Positions 43,902 through 52,924 of a DNA stretch of 64,000 bases are shown here, one piece after another. This DNA comes from Lutibacter profundi. Its GTDB lineage: Bacteria; Bacteroidota; Bacteroidia; Flavobacteriales; Flavobacteriaceae. The notes under the pieces were generated by a model. The model ran no database searches, was not told the origin of the DNA, and saw only the letters and a program-made list of their open reading frames with translations. Numbering within the stretch: position 1 is the stretch's first letter; every line of letters begins with the position of its first letter. The stretch spans positions 62,001 to 126,000 of the forward strand of contig NZ_CP013355.1 of NCBI RefSeq assembly GCF_001543325.1, written 5' to 3'. The position numbers and the translations under genes are program-made.

Positions 43902-45089
43902 GTGAAACGTGTAATTGTAGGTCTTTCAGGCGGAGTAGATAGTAGTGTTGCTGCATATTTGTTAAAAGAACAAGGGTATGAAGTTATAGGCTTATTTATG
44001 AAAAATTGGCATGATGATTCTGTAACCATTTCAAACGAATGCCCTTGGTTAGAAGATAGTAATGATGCAATGCTAGTTGCTGATAAGTTAGGAATCCCTT
44101 TTCAAGTGGTAGATTTAAGTGAGCAATACAAAGAGCGTATTGTAGATTATATGTTTAGAGAATATGAAATGGGACGTACACCAAACCCTGATGTACTTTG
44201 TAATAGAGAAATTAAATTTGATGTATTTTTAAAAATATCAGAAGAATTAGGAGCAGATTATGTGGCAACAGGTCACTATTGTAGAAAAGGAGAAGAAGAA
44301 ATTAATGGGAAGCCAGTTTTTCAATTATTAGCAGGTTTAGATAAGAATAAAGATCAATCCTATTTTTTATGCCAATTATCTCAAAAACAATTATCAAAAG
44401 CTCTATTTCCAATTGGTGAATTAACAAAACCTGAAGTTCGTAAAATAGCAGCAGAACAAGATTTAATTACAGCAGAAAAAAAAGATTCTCAAGGGTTATG
44501 TTTTATTGGAAAAGTTCGATTACCTGAATTTTTACAACAAAAATTACAGCCAAAAGAAGGTGTGATTGTTAAAATTCCAAGTGATTCAAAAATTTATAAC
44601 AGGGAAATTCCAACCTTTGAGACTAAAGAAAAAGAATTGGCATTTTTTGCAACTAAATACAATTACAATATAGTTGATGGAGATGTTGTTGGGAAACATC
44701 AAGGGGCACATTATTTCACAAAAGGTCAGCGTAAAGGACTGGCAGTTGGAGGAATGAAAGAACCTCTATTTGTAATTGAGACTGATGTTGTACAAAATGT
44801 TATTTATGTTGGAGAAGGTAAAAGTCATAAAGGATTATACAGAAAAGTATTGTTTATAACCAATGAAGAAATACATTGGATTCGAAAAGATTTAACACTA
44901 AAAAATGGCGAGACCATGGAAGTCAAAAGCCGCATTCGTTATCGTCAAAAATTAGAAAGGGCTACATTGTACAAAGTTGAAAAAGGTATGTATGTCCAAT
45001 TTGAGAGCAATCAATCTGCCATAACCGAAGGACAATTTGTTGCTTGGTATATTGATGATGAATTATTGGGGTCAGGTGTAATAGCTTAA
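43902..45089 (+). CDS. mnmA: tRNA-specific 2-thiouridylase MnmA
   Basis: Thiolates U34 of tRNA for Lys, Glu and Gln. ATP loop GLSGGVDSS at 7-15, catalytic Cys100 in [13 protein letters not shown], and Cys200 in DSQGLCFIG complete the pair that carries persulfide. The GTG start begins [11 protein letters not shown], and no ATG precedes the loop. A TAACTTCG box, one base from the -7 consensus, lies 20 bases upstream. 395 aa, longer than the usual 360-370. Downstream is an S8 peptidase. Confidence 0.96.
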   Translation: MKRVIVGLSGGVDSSVAAYLLKEQGYEVIGLFMKNWHDDSVTISNECPWLEDSNDAMLVADKLGIPFQVVDLSEQYKERIVDYMFREYEMGRTPNPDVLCNREIKFDVFLKISEELGADYVATGHYCRKGEEEINGKPVFQLLAGLDKNKDQSYFLCQLSQKQLSKALFPIGELTKPEVRKIAAEQDLITAEKKDSQGLCFIGKVRLPEFLQQKLQPKEGVIVKIPSDSKIYNREIPTFETKEKELAFFATKYNYNIVDGDVVGKHQGAHYFTKGQRKGLAVGGMKEPLFVIETDVVQNVIYVGEGKSHKGLYRKVLFITNEEIHWIRKDLTLKNGETMEVKSRIRYRQKLERATLYKVEKGMYVQFESNQSAITEGQFVAWYIDDELLGSGVIA

Positions 45090-45130
45090 CCTTTAACACT
45101 TTTAAAGTGAAAAGATTCAATTAAAATCAG

Positions 45131-45138
45131 TAATTTTG
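45131..45138 (+). promoter_or_regulatory. Candidate -7 element of the S8 peptidase gene
   Basis: TAATTTTG fits TAnnTTTG, 26 bases before the GTG start. No TTTG at the -33 position. Confidence 0.4.
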
Positions 45139-45163
45139 AGTATGTAATCCCAAATAAATTAAT

Positions 45164-46780
45164 GTGAAAATAAAATTACTCTTATTTTTTTTATTTTTTT
45201 CACTGGTAAAATTAGTTGCTCAGGTAGAGGATGCTTGGGTTTATTTTAGTGATAAGCCCAGTGAAGTATCATTTGTTTCAGCACCTTTAACAATGCTCAC
45301 ACAGAGAGCTTTAGATAGAAGAACGCGATACAATATACCAATAGATTTTAAAGATATACCAGTTGAAGCATCTTACATTACCCAAGTTCAAAATACTACA
45401 GGTATTAGTGTAAAGGCAAAATCTAAATGGCTAAACGCCATACATGTACAAGGGCTTCAAAGTGACATTAATAATCTATTAAATTTAAGTTTTGTTGCAC
45501 AAATTGAATATGCTAATAAATTATTAAATACTAGTGGTAAAGAAGTTGTAAACAAAATAATTACTCAAAAGAAAAAGAGTTTAGATTTTAAATCAGATTT
45601 TAATTATGGGAATGCATCCAATCAAATTCAGATGTTGAAAGGAGATGTGTTACATCAAAATAATTTTACAGGAGAAGGAATACAAATAGCCGTTATTGAT
45701 GCTGGATTTCCTAATGTAGATAACTTTACTGCTTTTCAACGAATTCGTGATAATAATCAAATTTTAGGCGGATACGATTTTGTAAATAGAAGCACCAATT
45801 TTTATACAGGGCATTATCACGGTATGGCAGTACTTTCAACAATTGCTGGCTATATTGACAATGAATTTATAGGTACTGCACCTGATGCTAAATTTTATTT
45901 ATTTATTTCAGAAGATTATTTAAATGAAACTCCACTTGAAGAAAGTTTGTGGGTTGAAGCTGCAGAAAGAGCTGATAGTTTGGGTGTTGATGTTATAAAT
46001 ACGTCATTAGGATATACAACTTTTGACAATTCGAATTATAATCATTCATATAGCGATATGGATGGGCAAACTACTTTTATTTCTAGAGGAGCAGAAATTG
46101 CTTTTTCACGTGGAATGATTGTAGTAAACGCTGCGGGTAATGAGGGAAGTAGTTCATGGAAATATATTAGTGCACCTGCTGATGCCACTTCGGTTTTAAG
46201 TATTGGAGCCGTAGATGCTTTAGGTGTAATTGCTAGTTTTAGTTCATTTGGGCCAACACCTGATGGTAGAATAAAACCTGATATTTGTACTCAAGGAGCC
46301 AATGTTTATATAATAAATTCTTCAGGTGTTACTGCTACCTCTAACGGAACGTCTTTTGCTTCTCCAATAGCAACCGGAGTTATTGCTTGTTTATGGCAGG
46401 CATTTCCAGATAAGACAAATACTGAAATAATTCAGCTTGTTAAAGAATCATCACATTTATATGCAAGCCCTACCGCTCAGGAGGGATATGGTATTCCAAA
46501 TTTCGAAACAGTATATAATGTTCTTGATATTGATATGAATGAAACTATAGAGTTTACATTGTTTCCCAATCCAACAAATAGTAGCATCAATTTTAAATTT
46601 CCAAGAAATATTGAAAAAATTGAAGTTAATATATATAATTTATTAGGGAAAAAAGTATTTCAAAAAAATATTCAACAAAATGCTCCTGTGGTTGATGTGT
46701 CTTATTTATCTAGTGGTATTTACCTAGTTCAAATAAAGGGAGATAACAAAATAGAAACACTAAAATTGATAAAAAATTAA
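45164..46780 (+). CDS. Secreted S8 subtilase with T9SS sorting domain
   Basis: Extracellular serine protease. Signal peptide 1-20 (MKIKLLLFFLFFSLVKLVAQ), propeptide to about 145, catalytic domain with Asp179 (VIDAGFP), His219 (GHYHGMA), oxyanion Asn326 (AAGNEGS) and Ser397 (NGTSFASP). The last 75 residues are a type A T9SS sorting domain (LFPNPTNSSINFKF ... GIYLVQIKGDNKIETLKLIKN), so export and surface attachment use the type IX pathway. The start is GTG, overlapping an out-of-frame ATG that is immediately followed by TGA (ATGTGA at 45162). The next gene begins directly after the stop codon. Confidence 0.93.
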   Translation: MKIKLLLFFLFFSLVKLVAQVEDAWVYFSDKPSEVSFVSAPLTMLTQRALDRRTRYNIPIDFKDIPVEASYITQVQNTTGISVKAKSKWLNAIHVQGLQSDINNLLNLSFVAQIEYANKLLNTSGKEVVNKIITQKKKSLDFKSDFNYGNASNQIQMLKGDVLHQNNFTGEGIQIAVIDAGFPNVDNFTAFQRIRDNNQILGGYDFVNRSTNFYTGHYHGMAVLSTIAGYIDNEFIGTAPDAKFYLFISEDYLNETPLEESLWVEAAERADSLGVDVINTSLGYTTFDNSNYNHSYSDMDGQTTFISRGAEIAFSRGMIVVNAAGNEGSSSWKYISAPADATSVLSIGAVDALGVIASFSSFGPTPDGRIKPDICTQGANVYIINSSGVTATSNGTSFASPIATGVIACLWQAFPDKTNTEIIQLVKESSHLYASPTAQEGYGIPNFETVYNVLDIDMNETIEFTLFPNPTNSSINFKFPRNIEKIEVNIYNLLGKKVFQKNIQQNAPVVDVSYLSSGIYLVQIKGDNKIETLKLIKN

Positions 46781-47731
46781 ATGACAAATCGTATTACGAA
46801 ACTTTTTGATATTAAATTTCCAATCATTCAAGGAGGAATGATTTGGAATAGTGGTTGGAAACTTGCTTCTGCAGTAAGTAATGCAGGTGGTTTAGGATTA
46901 ATTGGAGCAGGGTCTATGTATCCTGAGATTTTAAAAGAGCATATTCAAAAGTGCAAAAAAGCAACCAATAAACCTTTTGGAGTTAATGTTCCAATGCTAT
47001 ACCCTAACATTGAGGAAATTATGCAAATTATTATTGATGAAGGAGTTGAAATTGTATTTACTTCAGCAGGAAATCCAAAAACATGGACTTCTTTTTTAAA
47101 AGAAAAAGGTATTATTGTTGTACATGTAGTAAGTAGTGTAAAATTTGCTGTAAAATCTGAATTAGCCGGTGTTGATGCAGTTGTTGCTGAAGGTTTTGAA
47201 GCCGGTGGGCATAACGGGCGAGAAGAAACCACTACGTTCACATTAATTCCTATGGTAAAAGAGAAACTAAAAATTCCTGTGATTGCAGCAGGTGGTATTG
47301 CAACCGGAAGAGGTATGTTGGCTGCTATGGTTTTAGGTGCTGATGGAGTTCAAATAGGAAGTAGATTTGTTGCAAGTAATGAGGCATCTTCTCATATTAA
47401 TTTTAAAGAAGAAGTTGTTAAAACCCAAGATGGTGATACACAATTAACATTGAAAGAATTAGCACCTGTTAGATTGATTAAAAATCAATTTTACAATGAA
47501 TTACATGATTTATATCAACAAAACCCAACTGTTGAACAGTTGAAAGAAAAGTTGGGAAGAGCAAGAGCTAAAAAAGGAATGTTTGAGGGAGATATAAAAA
47601 ATGGTGAACTTGAAATTGGACAGGTTGCAGGGTTAATTCACGAAATTAAACCAGTAAGTGTAATTGTACAAGAAATTGTGAATGAATTTAACGAAGTAAG
47701 TTCTTCATTTTCTTCAAAATTTATTTTTTAG
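46781..47731 (+). CDS. Nitronate monooxygenase (2-nitropropane dioxygenase-like)
   Basis: FMN-dependent TIM-barrel enzyme that oxidises toxic nitronates. The motifs FPIIQGGM at the N-terminus, GLIGAGSM, NVPML, and the catalytic-region sequence AEGFEAGGHNG are present; GGIATGRGMLAAMVLGADGVQIGSRF binds FMN phosphate. 316 aa. It begins immediately after the TAA of the T9SS peptidase (zero spacing), so is co-transcribed. Its 3' end overlaps the convergent DUF1456 gene by 11 bases. Confidence 0.9.
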   Translation: MTNRITKLFDIKFPIIQGGMIWNSGWKLASAVSNAGGLGLIGAGSMYPEILKEHIQKCKKATNKPFGVNVPMLYPNIEEIMQIIIDEGVEIVFTSAGNPKTWTSFLKEKGIIVVHVVSSVKFAVKSELAGVDAVVAEGFEAGGHNGREETTTFTLIPMVKEKLKIPVIAAGGIATGRGMLAAMVLGADGVQIGSRFVASNEASSHINFKEEVVKTQDGDTQLTLKELAPVRLIKNQFYNELHDLYQQNPTVEQLKEKLGRARAKKGMFEGDIKNGELEIGQVAGLIHEIKPVSVIVQEIVNEFNEVSSSFSSKFIF

Positions 47732-47981
47732 CAGGAAGTTGTTTATCTTCTTTTTTTGGCATTGGACCACGTAAATGTATTACCAATCCGTTTAAAAAAT
47801 TTCGTAATATTTGATCTCCACATTCCATATATTTTGGGTGGTCTTCCTTTCTAAAAAAAGCTCCTAGCTCACTTTTAGAAATTTTAAAATCTACCAAAGC
47901 ACATATTTTTACAATATCATCATCTCGTAATTTTAGTGCAACACGTAATTTTTTAAAAATATCATTATTTGTTAATCCCAT
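47721..47981 (-). CDS. DUF1456 family protein, single-domain form
   Basis: 86 aa resembling one half of E. coli YehS, which has two DUF1456 units. The run NNDIFKKLRVALKLRDDDIVKICAL and FFRKEDHPKYMECGDQILRNFLNGLVIHLRG are typical. Cytoplasmic; function unknown. The last 11 bases overlap the convergent nitronate monooxygenase gene. It precedes the sterol desaturase-like gene by 12 bases on the other side of the same strand, so the two may be co-transcribed. Confidence 0.82.
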   Translation of the reverse strand: MGLTNNDIFKKLRVALKLRDDDIVKICALVDFKISKSELGAFFRKEDHPKYMECGDQILRNFLNGLVIHLRGPMPKKEDKQLPAKK

Positions 47982-47993
47982 TAGGCAAAGATA

Positions 47994-48908
47994 CTATTTT
48001 TTCAATGCTAACTGCATTTGTTTTACTGTTTGTGTACTATTATCATGACTCCAGCCAGGAGGGCCAAAAATATACATAAATTTATGATACCAATTTTTTG
48101 ATTTTTTAGTGTCATTCCAAATATCTTTGTATTCATGTGTTAGTATTACCCAAGGGTTATATGAATCTGGGGCGTGAGTAACACCATATTCTATAGCAAC
48201 TGTTTCATCTAATTCTTTCCAAGAACCAAATATTTTATCGAAAATATTCAAAAAACCGCCATGGTTCTTATCCATATACTCCACATTTTTTGCGTGATGA
48301 ACTTGATGCATTGTGTGTGTATTAAATATTTTTTCAATGAATCCCATTTTTGGAATATACTTTGTATGTAGTTGAAATTGCCATAAAGCTTCTATACCTA
48401 AACATACAACAACCATTTCAGGTCTAAAACCTAATGCAGGAATCCACATATAAAACAAAGGTTTATATAAAATTGTAAACCAACCATTTCTAACAGCAGT
48501 ACCTAAATTATAATTATCGGATGAATGATGAACAATATGAGCAGCCCATAAAAAGCGTACCATATGATTCTGTCTATGGAACCAATAATAGGTAAAATCA
48601 TCTAAAATTTGACAAGCTATCCAAATATACCAAGCATAGCCGAAAGATTCCCATCCCATAATATTTGTTCTTACACCATTAATTTCTGGATTAAATATTT
48701 CAAAAATAAAATTAAATATAACAATTGCTGAAATAGTTTTAATTAGTGGAGCAATTATAGCAGAGCCAACACCCATAAATAGACTTGAGCCTAAGTCTTT
48801 CAAATGATATAGTTTTTTATTATTGTGACTTTTACTATAGGTATATTCAAGTAAAATAAGCGCTAAGAAGAAAGGTACTCCGTACACTAAAGGGTTTGTA
48901 AAATTCAT
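47994..48908 (-). CDS. Sterol desaturase/fatty acid hydroxylase family protein
   Basis: Integral membrane di-iron enzyme. The histidine boxes are HRQNH (within YYWFHRQNH), HIVHH and HTMHQVHH, as in the family (HxxxH, HxxHH, HxxHH). About five hydrophobic segments surround them. Members hydroxylate or desaturate lipids; substrate unknown. 304 aa. First gene before DUF1456 on the minus strand. Confidence 0.86.
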   Translation of the reverse strand: MNFTNPLVYGVPFFLALILLEYTYSKSHNNKKLYHLKDLGSSLFMGVGSAIIAPLIKTISAIVIFNFIFEIFNPEINGVRTNIMGWESFGYAWYIWIACQILDDFTYYWFHRQNHMVRFLWAAHIVHHSSDNYNLGTAVRNGWFTILYKPLFYMWIPALGFRPEMVVVCLGIEALWQFQLHTKYIPKMGFIEKIFNTHTMHQVHHAKNVEYMDKNHGGFLNIFDKIFGSWKELDETVAIEYGVTHAPDSYNPWVILTHEYKDIWNDTKKSKNWYHKFMYIFGPPGWSHDNSTQTVKQMQLALKK

Positions 48909-49022
48909 TTAGTATTTTTAAGATTCGAAAAATAGTAATAAATTATGGAACCTTAATTATTTATTGAAAAAGATATTGCTATTTGTTATTAAATTAAATA
49001 ATATTTTAAGATTTAAGAGTTT

Positions 49023-49406
49023 CTATTTTGTAAATATTAATTTAATGGCTACAATTAACATCATAACACCAAAAATCTTTTTTAACATCCTTTGGTCAAT
49101 TTGTAGCGCAATTTTTGAACCTAAAAAACCACCAATCATAAATAAAACAGCCACAAGTAAAGCTATTCTCCAATCTATATTTCCGCCTTCACCAGCAGTA
49201 TGATAGTTGTAAACGGCAAAAAAAGTAACAGGAGGCAGCATAACGGCTAAACTTAATCCTTGCGCATTATGCTGTGTTAAACCTAAAAACAAAATAAATA
49301 GGGGAACCATAATAATTCCACCACCAATGCCTACCAATCCACTTAAAATTCCTGCTAATAAACCTATGATACTTAAAATAATAATTGTTGTTAACGTCAT
49401 TTTCAT
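49023..49406 (-). CDS. TauE/SafE (TSUP) family permease, half-size
   Basis: A four-span membrane protein, 127 aa, half the size of usual TSUP permeases (about 250). The hallmark is GLLAGILSGLVGIGGGIIMVPLFILF at about 16-41; GGFLGSKIALQIDQRMLKKIFGVMM closes it. Such half-size forms are found in Bacteroidota and probably dimerise. Export of sulfite, sulfoacetate or other organic sulfur is family-level knowledge only. Confidence 0.82.
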   Translation of the reverse strand: MKMTLTTIIILSIIGLLAGILSGLVGIGGGIIMVPLFILFLGLTQHNAQGLSLAVMLPPVTFFAVYNYHTAGEGGNIDWRIALLVAVLFMIGGFLGSKIALQIDQRMLKKIFGVMMLIVAIKLIFTK

Positions 49407-49494
49407 CTATAAATTTTATTTTTTAGGGGTAAACAGTTGCTGTTCGCTATTAATCATTCCTTTGTGTATCAAAATTTGTTATGTTCGTTTCATA

Positions 49495-50421
49495 TTAGTT
49501 TTCAATAGGAATTTTTAGTTGATACAATTTTCTTGATTTATTATTTAATTTATTTTCACGTAACCAAGGGTTGTGTAGTTTTAAAACTTTATAATTGATT
49601 CCTAATTTTTTAGAAAAAACAGCAATATTAGAAATTACAGTATCAACTTCAATAATTTTTGTAGGAGTTAGTTTATACAAATCCTCTGTATCAAAAAGGA
49701 AACCATATTTTGTAGGGTTTGTTAATATTTCTTTTAAAGCAACCATTCTAGGAACATAACGTTGTGTTTCTTCTCCCAGAAGTAAATCGTAATAATCAGT
49801 CACTTTTTGTGCTTCAATTTTTTTAGCGACACCTCTTATTCCAGCATTGTAGGCCGCAGCGGCCATTGTCCAACTTCCAAAACGCTCTTTGGCTTTTTTT
49901 AGATAATCACAAGCTGCTTGTGTTGCTTTTTCTAAATGGTAACGTTCATCAATATTCTCATTAATTTCTAATCCGTTTTCTCTACCAGTACCTTTCATAA
50001 TTTGCCAAAATCCTTTGGCACCAGCAGGAGAAGTTACATTTTGTAATCCACTTTCTATAACGGCTAAATATTTAAAGTCATTTGGAATACCATTTTTTGC
50101 TAAAATAGGTTCAATAATAGGAAAGTATTTGTGAGTTCTTTTAAAAAGGAGTAATCCATTAGATTGCCAATAGGTATTTACCAATAATTCTCGGTCAATA
50201 CGTTCTTTAATATCAGCTTTTTCTATAGGTACATGTTCTCCTGCAAATTCAAGATTTAAGGGTACTTTTAAGGCTCTAATTTGATAAGTTTCACTAGTGT
50301 TTTTGTCACTTTCATTTATTTTGTTGCTTTCTTTTATCGTTTTTGTTTCTCTTGCAAAAATTAATAATGAACTTATCATTATAATGGCAACTAAACCTAA
50401 AATTTTAACTAAATTATTCAT
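49495..50421 (-). CDS. Lytic transglycosylase (SLT domain), exported
   Basis: Peptidoglycan-cleaving enzyme. N-terminal signal or anchor at about 6-25 (LGLVAIIMISSLLIFA), catalytic SLT domain with the Glu in VIESGLQNVTSPAGAKGFWQIM and AAAYNAGIRG downstream. The last 55 residues resemble a single LysM-like unit with the end KLYQLKIP, much shorter than MltD with its tandem LysM. 308 aa. Likely periplasmic. Intergenic space of 61 bases separates it from the upstream hydrolase gene. Confidence 0.88.
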   Translation of the reverse strand: MNNLVKILGLVAIIMISSLLIFARETKTIKESNKINESDKNTSETYQIRALKVPLNLEFAGEHVPIEKADIKERIDRELLVNTYWQSNGLLLFKRTHKYFPIIEPILAKNGIPNDFKYLAVIESGLQNVTSPAGAKGFWQIMKGTGRENGLEINENIDERYHLEKATQAACDYLKKAKERFGSWTMAAAAYNAGIRGVAKKIEAQKVTDYYDLLLGEETQRYVPRMVALKEILTNPTKYGFLFDTEDLYKLTPTKIIEVDTVISNIAVFSKKLGINYKVLKLHNPWLRENKLNNKSRKLYQLKIPIEN

Positions 50422-50482
50422 AACATAAGGTATTTGTTGATGTAAATTACAATTTATTTTGGATTTTAGATAAAAAAGTATG

Positions 50483-51154
50483 CTATTTTAACAGCAAAAG
50501 AGAATCAGCAATTATTTTACTAATTATTTTTGCTTTGTTAAGTATCATAACATGAGTACCATTTTTGATTTCAACACAATTTTTAATATGTTTGATGGGG
50601 AAAATATTGTCGTTAGTACCATGAATATGTAGTAAATTCTCTATGGGTTTAGTTTGGTTCCAATGCAAAACATTGTAAATGGCCCAATTCAAGTAATTAC
50701 TATTTCTAACAGATAAGTATTTTTTATAGAGTTCAACTTTAGTTTTTGCTTTTTTACCAAAAGCATATATTGTAAATTCTTCAATATTTGTAATTACTTT
50801 TGTTGGAAATAGTTTGTATGCCTTCGTTTTTTGAATAATTTTTAATCTTTTAGGCAATTCATTTGAAGTTTTAACACTTGAAATAATAATTACTTTTTTA
50901 GGATTTAAATGCTTACTCATTTCTTGTGCAATAATACCTCCAAAAGAAACACCTACAATAACAGGATTACTGTTGGTTATTGAGTCTGTCATTCTTTTAG
51001 CATAATCTTGTATAGATTCATGTTCTGAGAGTGGAATTAACCATTCCAAAAAATGGAGTTCAAAGTCAGTTTCAGAGAATTTTAAAAACTCAAAAATTTT
51101 AGAGCTTGCAGCTAAACCTGGAACAAAATAAATATGAATTTTAGTTTTTTTCAT
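50483..51154 (-). CDS. Alpha/beta hydrolase
   Basis: Short single-domain hydrolase of 223 aa. Oxyanion-type start YFVPGLAASSKIFEFL and nucleophile elbow GVSFGG (Ser near residue 84); Asp in HGTNDNIFPIKH near 183 and the His after it in NGTHVMILNK near 204. Cytoplasmic, no signal. Lies 8 bases after mtaB, so co-transcribed. Substrate unknown. Confidence 0.85.
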   Translation of the reverse strand: MKKTKIHIYFVPGLAASSKIFEFLKFSETDFELHFLEWLIPLSEHESIQDYAKRMTDSITNSNPVIVGVSFGGIIAQEMSKHLNPKKVIIISSVKTSNELPKRLKIIQKTKAYKLFPTKVITNIEEFTIYAFGKKAKTKVELYKKYLSVRNSNYLNWAIYNVLHWNQTKPIENLLHIHGTNDNIFPIKHIKNCVEIKNGTHVMILNKAKIISKIIADSLLLLK

Positions 51155-51162
51155 TAATTAAA

Positions 51163-52497
51163 TTAAGCATAAGTAGGAACGTCTATCCAGTTAAAACGAA
51201 CAATTCCATCTTCATCAATTTCAGTTAACTTTATATGTTGAAGTGTATTTACCAAGGCTGGATTCCAAGGGGTTTTTACCTTCACATAATTTTCTGTAAA
51301 CCCATGAATAAACCCTTCTTTATTTTCGTTTTCAAACAGCACTGTTAATTTATTTCCTAACTGACTTTCATAAAAAGCTCTACGTTTTTTTACGGATAAA
51401 CCACGCAACATTTTACTGCGTTTATTTCTAACTTTTTGAGGAACAATTTCAGCCATTTCAACAGCCTCAGTATTTGGTCTTTCTGAATAGGTAAAAACAT
51501 GTAAATACGAAATATCCAACTCGTTAAGGTAATTATAGGTTTCTAAAAAAAGTTCGTCTGTTTCACCCGGAAACCCAATGATTACATCAACACCTATACA
51601 TGCGTTAGGCATTACTTTTTTAATAGTTTCAACCCTGTTATCATAAGTTTCTCTTAGATAACGACGCTTCATTTTCTTTAATAATTTATTGCTACCACTT
51701 TGTAAAGGGATATGAAAATGAGGGACAAAACTATTAGATTGTGCAACAAAATTTATAGTTTTGTTAGTAAGTAAATTTGGTTCTATGGAAGAAATTCGTA
51801 ACCGATGAATGCCCTTAACCTTATCTAACGCTTGTACTAACTCAAAAAAGGTATGTTCGTGTTTTTTATTTCCAAACTCACCCTTGCCATAATCTCCTAT
51901 GTTTACACCTGTTAGTACAATTTCTTTAATACCTTTTTCTGAAATTTCTTTGGCATTTTTTAGAACATTCTCTAAAGTATCACTACGTGAAATACCTCTA
52001 GCTAATGGAATTGTACAGTATGTACATTTATAATCGCATCCATCTTGAACTTTTAAAAAAGCGCGTGTTCTATCTCCAACAGAGTAAGACCCAACGTAAA
52101 AATCAGCTTCTTCAATTTCACATGAGTGAACTTCACCCATCTCATTTTTTGAGAGGTCATTTATATAATCAGTTACCTTAAATTTTTCTGTGGCTCCTAA
52201 CACCATATCTACACCGTCAACAGCTGCTAATTCTTCAGGTTTTAATTGAGCATAACAGCCTATAGCAATTAAAAATGCGTTTTCATTTTGTTTTAAAGCT
52301 GACCTTACAATTGTTTTAAAACGTTTGTCCGCATTGTCAGTTACTGAACATGTATTTATAACATAAATATCGGCCTTTTCATCAAATTCAACACGATTAA
52401 ACCCTTCGCTCTGAAAGTTTCGAGCAATGGTTGAAGTTTCTGAAAAATTTAATTTACATCCCAATGTGTAAAATGCAACTTTTTTTTGTGCGCTCAT
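51163..52497 (-). CDS. mtaB: tRNA t6A37 methylthiotransferase MtaB
   Basis: Radical SAM enzyme adding a methylthio group to t6A37 of tRNA. The N-terminal UPF0004 part has Cys14, Cys50 and Cys81 for the auxiliary cluster; CDYKCTYC (Cys154, 158, 161) is the radical SAM cluster. A TRAM-like region closes the C-terminus (LGNKLTVLFENENKEGFIHGF). 444 aa. The sequence TLGCKLNFSE distinguishes MtaB from MiaB and RimO. It is divergent from the ABM gene at 52546, with 48 bases between. Confidence 0.94.
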   Translation of the reverse strand: MSAQKKVAFYTLGCKLNFSETSTIARNFQSEGFNRVEFDEKADIYVINTCSVTDNADKRFKTIVRSALKQNENAFLIAIGCYAQLKPEELAAVDGVDMVLGATEKFKVTDYINDLSKNEMGEVHSCEIEEADFYVGSYSVGDRTRAFLKVQDGCDYKCTYCTIPLARGISRSDTLENVLKNAKEISEKGIKEIVLTGVNIGDYGKGEFGNKKHEHTFFELVQALDKVKGIHRLRISSIEPNLLTNKTINFVAQSNSFVPHFHIPLQSGSNKLLKKMKRRYLRETYDNRVETIKKVMPNACIGVDVIIGFPGETDELFLETYNYLNELDISYLHVFTYSERPNTEAVEMAEIVPQKVRNKRSKMLRGLSVKKRRAFYESQLGNKLTVLFENENKEGFIHGFTENYVKVKTPWNPALVNTLQHIKLTEIDEDGIVRFNWIDVPTYA

Positions 52498-52517
52498 TCT
52501 TGTACATTTATCGGATG

Positions 52518-52525
52518 CAAAAGTA
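52518..52525 (-). promoter_or_regulatory. Candidate -7 element of mtaB
   Basis: TACTTTTG on the minus strand, 21 bases before the mtaB ATG. It fits TAnnTTTG; -33 lies within the start of the divergent ABM gene and lacks TTTG. Confidence 0.45.
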
Positions 52526-52545
52526 CAGAATTTTATTTTTATAAT

Positions 52546-52878
52546 ATGATTGCAAATACGCCAAAACCACCTTATTATGCTGTAATATTTTCGTCAATTA
52601 GAGCTAAGGAAGATGTGAGTTATAGCGAAATATCAGATAAAATGATTGAATTAGCCCAACAACAGGAAGGTTTTTTAGGAATGGAATCTGCTAAAAATGA
52701 AATAGGGATAACTGTTTCTTACTGGGATAGTTTAGAAGCAATTAAAAATTGGAAAATGAATGTTGACCACGCAGAAGCAAGAGAAAAGGGGAGAAGTATT
52801 TGGTATGAAAAATTTAAGGTTAGAATAAGTAAAGTAGAACGAGATTACGGGTTTGACAGCTTTAGTCTAAAGAAATAG
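52546..52878 (+). CDS. Antibiotic biosynthesis monooxygenase (ABM) family protein
   Basis: 110 aa starting MIANTPKPPYYAVIFSSIRA. The pattern QQQEGFLGMESAKNE and SYWDSLEAIKNWKMNVDHAEAREKGR matches the YW-x-S family hallmark and the following helix, with the HAEARxxGR form common in heme-related members. I take the ATG at 52546, because the frame's earlier ATG (52486) would run through the divergent mtaB start. Substrate unknown. It ends at a 15-bp hairpin. Confidence 0.84.
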   Translation: MIANTPKPPYYAVIFSSIRAKEDVSYSEISDKMIELAQQQEGFLGMESAKNEIGITVSYWDSLEAIKNWKMNVDHAEAREKGRSIWYEKFKVRISKVERDYGFDSFSLKK

Positions 52879-52914
52879 CCTAAAAATAGTTGATATTCTA
52901 ACTGTTTTTAGGCT
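52877..52914. terminator. 15-bp hairpin between convergent genes
   Basis: AGCCTAAAAATAGTT and AACTGTTTTTAGGCT, one G-T wobble, 8-base loop. It lies between the ABM and S9 peptidase genes, starting on the ABM stop codon. U-tracts after it are weak on both strands. Confidence 0.7.
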
Positions 52915-52924
52915 TGCTTAAATT

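Noticed and set aside
49023-49406. Short TauE/SafE gene considered as a truncated pseudogene
   Set aside because: Half-size TSUP proteins are a normal form in Bacteroidota, and no remnant of a second half is found on either side.
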